A stretch of DNA of 64,000 nucleotides from Prevotella sp. UBA4339. GTDB lineage: Bacteria; Bacteroidota; Bacteroidia; Bacteroidales; Bacteroidaceae. Where the stretch lies: assembly GCA_002393725.1 (NCBI GenBank), contig DGTJ01000096.1, positions 14,482-78,481 of the forward strand, given 5' to 3'. This document shows, piece after piece, positions 41,799-49,414 of the stretch; position 1 is the stretch's first letter; each line of letters starts with the position of its first letter. The notes below the pieces were generated by a model. It saw only the letters and a program-made list of their open reading frames with translations, was not told where the DNA came from and made no database searches. The position numbers and the translations under genes are program-made.

Positions 41799-43868
41799 TC
41801 AGAGGCAGCTGATTGTCAGTGTGAATGCGAAATTGCGCCCAGGCATCGGATAGTTGGTGATTACCTCATAATCCTGGTCGAAAATGTTATTCACGTCGAG
41901 TTTTGCCCTGAAGAGTACATCATTCCAGTAGAAGCGATAGCAGAGGCTAAGGTCGCTGGTATACCAGGGCTCCATATGATTATATATGATGTTCTCCTGT
42001 TCGTCATATCGCTCCCCGGCATAGATGAAGGAATAGTTCAAGTCCCAATCCTTATAGTTCAGGCCGACGATGGCTGAGCCAGAATGCCAGGGTATGTAGG
42101 GAATCTGGTGCCGATAGTAGGAGTCGTTGGGGTCTGTGACGTCACGTGCATCCTGATAGGTGTACTGCATACGGGTAGTTGCAACAAGATCCTTTCCTAT
42201 CCGAAAGTCTGCCTCTGCCTCTACGTCGATTCCCTTGATGTGCACCTTGCCGAGATTCAGCATCGTCCAGCGGAACTGCTGCCCCTTTGGGTATGCTACA
42301 ATCTTGTCGTGGATAGTGTTGTAATATGCGTCGAAGTGCATCTCTGCGTGACGTATCAGACCGCTCTCAAAATGCTTGTTGAGTGCAAACCCGGCATCAT
42401 ATTGCAGGGCACTCTCTGGTACGAGATTGGCATTCCCCATGTCGGTATAATATAGATCGTTGAATGTTGGCATACGGAAACTCTTCTTCACATATGCCCT
42501 CATCGAGAAGAAAGTGCCTTGGAAAGGATAGATATTCACAAAGAGTGCCGGAGTAAACTTCGAAAGTGAGTTCTTACTGTCCATTCCTGCGAAATCGCCT
42601 CTGCGGTGCGTTCTGTCGTTAATGAATGTGGCAAGAATAGAGCCTTGGGCTTTCAGATGTTTGTAGTCGATAGCTGTGGCAAGACTTACGAGGTTGGATA
42701 TTCTCGTAGGAAATGCGAAGTTGTATGTGTCAGCATTAAGTTTGTTCCATTTGAAATCGTAACTGAGTGAGGCACTCCAGTTGGGAAGTAGTTCCAGCAC
42801 GTTTGCTGTAGAGAGATATATTTCCTGTTGCTTGTATCGGTTGTCAACGGGAAGCTGGGTCGTGTCTTTGTTGACGTAATGGGTATTGTAATATGCGTAC
42901 TTGGCAAGCCATCGTGTAGAGAATCCTTCACCGATATTCTTGTCGAAAGCTGCTTGTACAAATGTGTTCAGGTCTTGCTGGCGCTCACCTCTGTGCCACA
43001 CATTATTAACGATAGCACCAGGAATACCTCGGGCTGAATTATAGAGATAGCCCTTCACTTGCCAGCTGCCCTGATTAATACGTCCGAAGACATTTGCCTC
43101 GATGCGTTCTGCATGGATATCGCCATTATTTCTTACAGCAGTTGTATCCCAGGCTGTCTGACCGTTGGGATAGCGGCGTTCATAATGGAACTTATATTTC
43201 CCGCTTGATGTCAGGAATCCGGCACTCAATGACGAACTTACTGTCTCTGAGAGTTTCTGTTCCCAGAGTGTTGAGAATCGGAACATGTCACTACTCCCAT
43301 ACTGAGTCTTGAATCTGAGGTTTGTATTCTCCATCCTCCTTTTAGCATTCTCCTTCCTCCTTCCTCCTTTCTCCTTACTCCCAAATTCTGGCTCTCTTGT
43401 ACGAATATAAATCGCTCCGGCATTGCCGAAGTCGGAGGCGGGCTGGAAGATGGCGCTCTTCTGACCATTGTATAAGGTAACTTCCTCAATGTTGTCGAGC
43501 GAGAACTGGCCCAGGTCTATCTGCCCGTTTTGGGCATTGCCCAATTGGATGCCATCGTAGCTGATGCCAAGGTGATGGGTTCCCATTGAGCGGATATTGA
43601 CTGTCTTAATTCCGCCAACACCACCATAGTCCTTCAATTGGATGCCGGAGAAATAGCGGAGGGCATCAGCAACAGAGTGGGTATTCAGTTTCTCAAGCAT
43701 CTCGCCATTCAGCTTCTGACTCGGCACCACCTCTCTCATGGCAGGTTTAGAGACAACAACAACCTCGCGTATATGTTGTACGGAGTCAAACCTGCTCTGA
43801 GCCTTTGTCGGAAGGCTTATGCAGCAAATCAGAACTGCCAGTGAGGCAGCAAGTCTTTCAATCTTCAC
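41799..43868 (-). CDS. btuB: BtuB-like TonB-dependent cobalamin receptor
   Basis: 689 residues. Signal peptide ends near PTKAQ; TonB box REVVVVSK; plug with VADALRYFSGIQLKDYGGVG and VNIRSMGTHHLGISYDGIQL; barrel ending LTISCL. The size is that of compact BtuB-type receptors, without the carboxypeptidase domain. The cobalamin riboswitch immediately upstream fixes the substrate class with good confidence. Oddity: residues about 165-185 (KEKGGRRKENAKRRMEN) are coded by eight heptads of GGAGNAA type in an early barrel region, where a one-unit change would break the frame. Confidence 0.9.
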   Translation of the reverse strand: MKIERLAASLAVLICCISLPTKAQSRFDSVQHIREVVVVSKPAMREVVPSQKLNGEMLEKLNTHSVADALRYFSGIQLKDYGGVGGIKTVNIRSMGTHHLGISYDGIQLGNAQNGQIDLGQFSLDNIEEVTLYNGQKSAIFQPASDFGNAGAIYIRTREPEFGSKEKGGRRKENAKRRMENTNLRFKTQYGSSDMFRFSTLWEQKLSETVSSSLSAGFLTSSGKYKFHYERRYPNGQTAWDTTAVRNNGDIHAERIEANVFGRINQGSWQVKGYLYNSARGIPGAIVNNVWHRGERQQDLNTFVQAAFDKNIGEGFSTRWLAKYAYYNTHYVNKDTTQLPVDNRYKQQEIYLSTANVLELLPNWSASLSYDFKWNKLNADTYNFAFPTRISNLVSLATAIDYKHLKAQGSILATFINDRTHRRGDFAGMDSKNSLSKFTPALFVNIYPFQGTFFSMRAYVKKSFRMPTFNDLYYTDMGNANLVPESALQYDAGFALNKHFESGLIRHAEMHFDAYYNTIHDKIVAYPKGQQFRWTMLNLGKVHIKGIDVEAEADFRIGKDLVATTRMQYTYQDARDVTDPNDSYYRHQIPYIPWHSGSAIVGLNYKDWDLNYSFIYAGERYDEQENIIYNHMEPWYTSDLSLCYRFYWNDVLFRAKLDVNNIFDQDYEVITNYPMPGRNFAFTLTISCL
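43326..43381 (-). repeat. heptanucleotide array inside the btuB-like gene, eight units
   Basis: Reverse strand GGAGTAA, GGAGAAA, GGAGGAA, GGAGGAA, GGAGAAT and related units, contiguous from 43381 to 43326. Same family as the array in the GH31 gene. Confidence 0.85.
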
Positions 43869-43921
43869 TCTTTACTTTTCATTTTCACTGTCACCTAACC
43901 CCAGAGGCAAACAACGATTAC

Positions 43922-44085
43922 AATATGTCGGCAGGTCTTCTGACTTGTCGTCTGGCATCAAACGTCTTCCCGAAAATCTCAGTGACTTTATGTTTGTGCC
44001 TCAATAGAAGGACGACTCACAGCAGCGGGACTGTACGGGAATTGCACCCGTTTCCCTATTAATCACCTAGGGTGAACCGATAATT
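43922..44085 (-). ncRNA. cobalamin riboswitch
   Basis: The reverse strand carries GGTGATTAATAGGGAAACGG then GTGCAATTCCCGTACAGTCC, CGCTGCTGTGAG, AGTCACTG and the closing AAGTCAGAAGACCTGCCGAC, in the order and spacing of the B12 aptamer. It ends about 55 nt before the btuB-like ATG, so B12 binding probably blocks translation or transcription of the operon. It also fills the 354-bp gap between the divergent genes. Confidence 0.95.
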
Positions 44086-44089
44086 GCTG

Positions 44090-44097
44090 CAAAGGTA
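44090..44097 (-). promoter_or_regulatory. -7 box (TACCTTTG) of the B12 uptake operon
   Basis: Reverse-strand TACCTTTG placed so that transcription begins just before the riboswitch. Confidence 0.7.
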
Positions 44098-44146
44098 ATT
44101 GTTTATTTTGAGAAAAAGAAATATTTTATACCTTTTTTTATAAAAG

Positions 44147-44193
44147 TTTTGCTGTTAGGAAAAAAATACGTACCTTTGTGCACGTTATCTTTG
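44147..44193 (+). promoter_or_regulatory. promoter region of the GH127-GH51 pair
   Basis: TTTTG at 44147-44151 and TACCTTTG at 44171-44178 are 19 nt apart. A second -7-like TATCTTTG lies at 44186-44193, so two start sites are possible. Confidence 0.65.
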
Positions 44194-44222
44194 CACTTTT
44201 ATTTTTAACTTCTATATCAATT

Positions 44223-46628
44223 ATGAATTATTGTACAAAAAACTTGCGAAAACTCTCTTTTGTTTCTTTAACTGTTATGCTCCTTGCATCAGGAAGCATA
44301 CAGGCTCAGGACAGGCTTTATGCTAATGAGTTTCCACTTGGTGACGTTACTCTGCTTGACGGACCGTTGAAAAAGGCTCGCGACTTGAATATTAAGACTC
44401 TCTTGCAGTATGACTGTGACCGGTTGCTGGCACCTTACCTGAAGGAAGCAGGGCTAACTCCGAAAGCCAAGTCATATCCCAACTGGGACGGGCTTGACGG
44501 ACATGTGGGAGGGCATTATCTCACAGCCTTGGCCATCAATGCTGCTACAGGCGACGAGTCATGCCGCCAGCGCATGGAATATTTCATAAGCGAGCTTCAG
44601 GCATGTGCTGATGCAAATGAAAGGAATCATCCGGAATGGGGCAAAGGCTATGTTGGCGGAGTGCCTGGAAGTGAACGCCTGTGGGCTTCATTCAAGAAGG
44701 GCGACTTTGGAGCTTATTATGGAGCATGGGTGCCTTTCTACAATATTCATAAGATGTATGCAGGACTTCGTGATGCTTGGGTGTATTGCGGAAATGAGCA
44801 GGCGAAGGCACTTTTCCTCGGATTCTGTGACTGGGCTATCGATCTTACCTCAGGGCTCTCAGATGCTCAGATGGAGCAGATCCTTCATACCGAGCATGGA
44901 GGCATGAACGAGGTGCTGGCTGATGCATACGCTATCACCGGCAACAGGAAATATATTGACGTGGCAAAGCGATTCTCTCACCGCAGGCTGCTCTTGCCAT
45001 TGTCTCAGCGACAGGATTGTCTCGATAATATGCATGCTAATACTCAAGTGCCGAAGGTTGTTGGGTTTGAACGAATCTCAGAACTTTCTGGCGATGAGAC
45101 TTATCATGATGCCAGTGCATATTTCTGGGATATCGTCACTGGTGAGCGTACTTTGGCTTTTGGAGGTAACAGCCGTCGTGAACATTTCCCAAGTAAAGAG
45201 GCATGCAAGGACTTTGTGACAGATATCGACGGTCCTGAGACTTGTAATACCAATAATATGCTGAAACTCTCTGAGGAACTGCATCGCAGGAATCCGGAAG
45301 CCCGATTCGCAGATTTTTATGAGTTGGCAACTTTCAATCATATCCTCTCCAGCCAGCATCCTCAGCATGGTGGATATGTCTACTTTACATCGGCTCGCCC
45401 GCGACACTATCGTAATTATTCGGCTCCTAACGAGGCTATGTGGTGCTGTGTAGGCACTGGAATGGAGAATCATGGAAAGTACGGACAGTTTGTATATACC
45501 CACAAGGGAGATGCACTGTTCGTAAACCTCTTTGTGGCTTCTGAACTGAACTGGAAGGAGAAGAATATTCTCATTCGACAGGAGACGACTTTCCCATATA
45601 GTGAGTCGAGCCGCATTACCATTGCTCAGGGTAAGGGAAAATTTGCAATGCAGGTGCGTTATCCAGGATGGGTGAAGCCAGGACAGTTTGAGGTAAGGGT
45701 AAATGGTAAGCCCGTCACGATCGTTACTGGTCCTTCATCGTATGTCACTATCGACCGGCAGTGGAAGAAGGGGGATGTGGTAGAGCTTACATTCCCGATG
45801 CATAATAGTGTAAAGTATCTGCCTAACCTGCCGCAGTATATCGCACTGATGCACGGACCAATAATGCTTGCCATGAAGACTGGTACGGAAGATTTGGCAA
45901 AACTCATAGCCGATGACAGCCGTTTCGGGCAGTTGGCTGTTGGAAAGAAGCTTCCTACAGACAAGGCTCCTATCCTTATTAATAATAATATAAGCAGCAT
46001 TGCCGATCAGTTGCATCCGATAGAGGGTAAACCACTCCACTTCAACCTTTCCACAAAGATGGTTAATGAGATCCGCAATGAGCTGATGCCGTTCTTTGAG
46101 CTTCACGATGCAAGATATATGATGTACTGGCTAGCTCTGTCGGAAGACAATTACAAAGGCTATCTGGACAATCTGGCAAAGGCAGAGAAGGAGCGACAGG
46201 CTCTCGAAGATCGTACCGTGGATAAGGTTCAGCCAGGTGAGCAGCAACCGGAGTCAGACCATTTTATGGAGACAGATGCCTCGTTTGTGGGCAATTCCAA
46301 TGATGTGTTCTATCGCGATGCCAGTGATGGTCACTATTTCAGTTATCTGATGCAGACAGGTGGACTGACTGGCCTAAGTCTTCGTCTGAAATATTGGGGC
46401 GTCGGAGAGTGGAAGAGTCATGAGTTTGACATCTTTGTCGATGATGTGCTGGTAACGTCAGTCAACAATACGGGAAAATATCGCATCTCTGAGTTCAAGT
46501 ACGAGACGTATCCTATCCCAGAGGATGTGCTGAAGGGTAAGAAGCAGGTCCGTGTGAAGTTCGTTGCCAAGCCTCGCAAGCAAATTGGTGAAATATATGA
46601 AGTAAGATTTGTTAGGAATGATAAATGA
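44223..46628 (+). CDS. GH127/GH146-type beta-L-arabinofuranosidase
   Basis: 801 residues from ATG 44223 with signal peptide ending GSIQAQ. The alpha/alpha barrel carries the DUF1680 signatures: YPNWDGLDGHVGGHYLTALA, WVPFYNIHKMYAGLRDA, LHTEHGGMNEVLADAYAITG, GPETCNTNNMLKLSEEL and EAMWCCVGTGMENHGKYGQF. In characterised members the Glu and the Cys residues (CNT and CC) bind zinc, and one Cys is the nucleophile. C-terminal beta domains follow. It should release beta-L-arabinofuranose from plant glycans or glycoproteins in the periplasm. It overlaps the GH51 gene by 4 nt, so they act on the same substrate set. Confidence 0.9.
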   Translation: MNYCTKNLRKLSFVSLTVMLLASGSIQAQDRLYANEFPLGDVTLLDGPLKKARDLNIKTLLQYDCDRLLAPYLKEAGLTPKAKSYPNWDGLDGHVGGHYLTALAINAATGDESCRQRMEYFISELQACADANERNHPEWGKGYVGGVPGSERLWASFKKGDFGAYYGAWVPFYNIHKMYAGLRDAWVYCGNEQAKALFLGFCDWAIDLTSGLSDAQMEQILHTEHGGMNEVLADAYAITGNRKYIDVAKRFSHRRLLLPLSQRQDCLDNMHANTQVPKVVGFERISELSGDETYHDASAYFWDIVTGERTLAFGGNSRREHFPSKEACKDFVTDIDGPETCNTNNMLKLSEELHRRNPEARFADFYELATFNHILSSQHPQHGGYVYFTSARPRHYRNYSAPNEAMWCCVGTGMENHGKYGQFVYTHKGDALFVNLFVASELNWKEKNILIRQETTFPYSESSRITIAQGKGKFAMQVRYPGWVKPGQFEVRVNGKPVTIVTGPSSYVTIDRQWKKGDVVELTFPMHNSVKYLPNLPQYIALMHGPIMLAMKTGTEDLAKLIADDSRFGQLAVGKKLPTDKAPILINNNISSIADQLHPIEGKPLHFNLSTKMVNEIRNELMPFFELHDARYMMYWLALSEDNYKGYLDNLAKAEKERQALEDRTVDKVQPGEQQPESDHFMETDASFVGNSNDVFYRDASDGHYFSYLMQTGGLTGLSLRLKYWGVGEWKSHEFDIFVDDVLVTSVNNTGKYRISEFKYETYPIPEDVLKGKKQVRVKFVAKPRKQIGEIYEVRFVRNDK

Positions 46629-48658
46629 AACATTATAAGAGAATTATGAAGAATCGAGTTTTTATCAGTGCTGCCCTCTTGGCAGTCTCTTTGGGAATCT
46701 CTGCCCAGAAGGCCATGAAAGCCCCTGCAGGTGGCAAGGCCATAAGTGATGAGTTGATAGGTATCTTCTTCGAGGACATCAGCAGTAGTGCCGATGGAGG
46801 ACTCTATGCAGAGTTAGTGCAAAATGGGTCTTTTGAGTATAGTCCTGTCGAGAAAGACGGATGGGGAGCAGGAACGGCCTGGAGACAGGTTCGCCCTGGA
46901 CACTCTCTGGGTTTCATGGAGGTGCGTAAGGACAATGGCATCCATCCTAACAACCCAACATACATGCGACTTCACATCGAACGTGTGAAAGAGTATTATG
47001 ACTATTCGGGCTGGAAGGGATATGGACTCCAGAACGACGGCTTTGAAGGCCTCTCAGTAAAGGCAGGCGAGAAGTACGACCTTTCGCTCTTCATGCGTAA
47101 TGTAAAGGGCGGTGCCAAGTCTGTTCGTGTGGCTCTCGTGGAACCGAAGGGATGGGGTAAGGATCCTAAGCTTCTGGCAGATACACAGATTAAAGTTGAA
47201 AGCACTGGTTGGCAGAAATACGAGGCAGTGCTGACTCCTGATTCAACTTGCAAGAAGGCTGTTCTTCAAGTACTGGTTCTTAATCAGGGTGACATCGATA
47301 TAGACATGGTGTCGCTGATGCCACAGGACACCTATAAGGGACATGGGCTTCGTAAGGACCTGGCTCAGGCTCTTGCTGACCTGCAGCCTAAGTTTTTGCG
47401 CTTCCCAGGTGGATGTGTCGTTCATGGAGGTGGTGACGGATTTTGGAATACTTACCGCTGGAAGACTACCATCGGTCCGAAGGAACAGCGTCGCGGACTG
47501 AAGAATACATGGGGATATCATCAGAGCATGGGGCTGGGATACTATGAGTATTTCCAGTTCTGTGAGGATCTGGGCATGAAACCGTTGCCGATCATGCCTT
47601 GTGGCGTGAGCTGCCAGGGTGCAAACGGCGGCTGGGGAATGAAGGAACAGGCCCAGGATGCAGCTCCGATGAGTGAGATGGATGAGTGGGCACAGGATAT
47701 CCTTGACCTTATTGAGTGGGCCAATGGTGACCCTGCCACATCGAAGTGGGCCAAGATGCGTGCTGATGCAGGTCACCCGAAACCGTTCGGACTGACTATG
47801 GTAGGCATTGGCAACGAAGAGCGTATCTCACCAGAGTTTACTGAGCGCTTCAAATATATTTATAATAAGGTGCATGCAGCTCACCCGGAGATTATTATCA
47901 TTGGTACTGCAGGAGTTGATTCTCACCCGTATAGCAAGCTTGATTGGGCTAACGGATGGAAGGTGGCTGATGAGACAGGGGTTGACCTGCTTGACGAGCA
48001 CTACTATGAGCCTCGTGACTATTTCCTGAAGAGTCGCCAGTATGATACTTATCCGCGTGATCGCAAGACAAAGGTTTACCTCGGAGAGTATGCCTCTAAG
48101 GATAAGAAACTTATCGATGCTCTTGCCGAGGGCCTCTATCTGCTCCACGTAGAGCGCAATGGCGATGTTGTCGCTATGACATCCTATGCTCCTCTCTTCG
48201 CAAGAAAGGGTGCAACAAACTGGAATCCGGACCTCATCTATTTCGACAATGAGCGTCCTTTCCTCACCTGCAGCTATTATGTTCAGCAGATGTTCGGACA
48301 GAGCTCTGGACAGTTCTATTATGGCGACTGCGTCAGCTTCGAGGGTGATGCTCCCGGTGTCCAGCAGCCTCAGGAGGATGTGCACTATGGTCAGTCTGTA
48401 ATCCTGAATGTCAAGACTCGCAAGCTCTATGTCAAGCTGTGTAATGCCAGTGGTGAGGCAAAGACTGCAAACCTCAACCTCAGCCGTTTCGGACTGAAGA
48501 AGATGGCTACAAAGACCACTCTCTCTGGAAATGCAAATGACGAGAATAATTATGACGCACAGCCTATCGCTCCAAAGAAAGAGCAGATAAAGGCAGCAAA
48601 GAAGACAAAGATTCAGCTTGCTCCTTACTCTATGGTAATGCTGGAGTATTCACTCTGA
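46625..48658 (+). CDS. GH51 family alpha-L-arabinofuranosidase
   Basis: 677 residues from ATG 46625 (ATGA overlap; ATG 46646 is an alternative). After the signal peptide (SLGISAQ) comes a GH51 N-terminal block GIFFEDISSSADGGLYAELV with QNGSFEY, then a CBM-like beta sandwich (about 95-235). The barrel has FLRFPGGCVVHG, the acid/base Glu in GIGNEERISPEF and the nucleophile Glu in VYLGEYASKDKK. It removes arabinofuranosyl side chains from arabinan or arabinoxylan. Acts with the upstream GH127/146 enzyme. Confidence 0.92.
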   Translation: MKHYKRIMKNRVFISAALLAVSLGISAQKAMKAPAGGKAISDELIGIFFEDISSSADGGLYAELVQNGSFEYSPVEKDGWGAGTAWRQVRPGHSLGFMEVRKDNGIHPNNPTYMRLHIERVKEYYDYSGWKGYGLQNDGFEGLSVKAGEKYDLSLFMRNVKGGAKSVRVALVEPKGWGKDPKLLADTQIKVESTGWQKYEAVLTPDSTCKKAVLQVLVLNQGDIDIDMVSLMPQDTYKGHGLRKDLAQALADLQPKFLRFPGGCVVHGGGDGFWNTYRWKTTIGPKEQRRGLKNTWGYHQSMGLGYYEYFQFCEDLGMKPLPIMPCGVSCQGANGGWGMKEQAQDAAPMSEMDEWAQDILDLIEWANGDPATSKWAKMRADAGHPKPFGLTMVGIGNEERISPEFTERFKYIYNKVHAAHPEIIIIGTAGVDSHPYSKLDWANGWKVADETGVDLLDEHYYEPRDYFLKSRQYDTYPRDRKTKVYLGEYASKDKKLIDALAEGLYLLHVERNGDVVAMTSYAPLFARKGATNWNPDLIYFDNERPFLTCSYYVQQMFGQSSGQFYYGDCVSFEGDAPGVQQPQEDVHYGQSVILNVKTRKLYVKLCNASGEAKTANLNLSRFGLKKMATKTTLSGNANDENNYDAQPIAPKKEQIKAAKKTKIQLAPYSMVMLEYSL

Positions 48659-48672
48659 TGAGCCGCTGAACG

Positions 48673-49290
48673 TCAGTTCTGTTCTAATAGGTGTGAAATG
48701 AGAATTTTCACACCTATTATTATTAATATTATACCTCCCAGAAGTTCTGGTTTCAACCTGTGGGTGATAATCTTTCCGAACCTGAGTCCTAAATGGAATC
48801 CGATAATGCTAAAGACAAACGATACCAGCCCGATGATTATTAGTGGCAGTGTGAGTTGTGGTAGTTCAGAGTATCCTGTGCAAGCAAAAGATATGCCTAC
48901 TGCAAGGGCATCGATACTCGTGGCGATGGCAAATAATAACTGAGTCTTTAGGTTACGGGGATTGAAGTGCGCTTCATCTTCATCGTCAAAACTCTCTTTC
49001 ACCATCTTTCCTCCGATAAAAGCTAACAGACAGAAGGCTATCCAATGGTCGTAGGCTTCCATATAAGACTGAAACATACTTATGCCCATCCACCCCAACA
49101 ATGGCATCATCGCCTGGAAAAGACCAAACAGGAGTGCCATCCGCCATATCTCATAAGGGGTATGGCCTCTGGGGATGTCATATCTCACAGAGTGTCTGAC
49201 ACCTTGTGAGATTATCCCACTTACGATGGAGACGGTGAAACAATCCATTGCCAATGCTATGGCCAGGAAGATGATATCTATCAGATTCAT
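48673..49290 (-). CDS. mntP: manganese efflux pump MntP
   Basis: 205 residues from ATG 49290; the longer frame to 49338 reads through the promoter. Six membrane helices in two repeats with the conserved Asp motifs LAMDCFTVSIVSG and ATSIDALAVGISFA, typical of MntP. It exports Mn(II). The last codons form a terminator hairpin with the convergent GH51 transcript. A -7 box (TATTTTTG, 49328-49335) lies 38 nt upstream. No manganese riboswitch is seen. Confidence 0.92.
   Translation of the reverse strand: MNLIDIIFLAIALAMDCFTVSIVSGIISQGVRHSVRYDIPRGHTPYEIWRMALLFGLFQAMMPLLGWMGISMFQSYMEAYDHWIAFCLLAFIGGKMVKESFDDEDEAHFNPRNLKTQLLFAIATSIDALAVGISFACTGYSELPQLTLPLIIIGLVSFVFSIIGFHLGLRFGKIITHRLKPELLGGIILIIIGVKILISHLLEQN
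48685..48719. terminator. bidirectional terminator hairpin inside the mntP 3' end
   Basis: Perfect 14-bp stem (TAATAGGTGTGAAA and complement) with a 7-nt loop, followed by T-rich sequence on the GH51 side. It encodes the last residues of MntP (KILISHLLEQ region), so coding and termination share the same bases. Confidence 0.75.
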
Positions 49291-49327
49291 GATGGTATTT
49301 ATTTGCCTGTTTTTTGCATTTTGGTTG

Positions 49328-49335
49328 CAAAAATA
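49328..49335 (-). promoter_or_regulatory. -7 box (TATTTTTG) of mntP
   Basis: Reverse-strand TATTTTTG 38 nt before the mntP ATG. Confidence 0.45.
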
Positions 49336-49378
49336 CAAAAAAAGATACAGAATTCATAAACAGTCACAGATATTTTTG

Positions 49379-49386
49379 TAACTTTG
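49379..49386 (+). promoter_or_regulatory. -7 box (TAACTTTG) of the GH36 gene
   Basis: TAACTTTG 28 nt before ATG 49415, divergent from mntP. Confidence 0.65.
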
Positions 49387-49414
49387 TGCCAAGAAACTAT
49401 AATTACTAAGCGAT

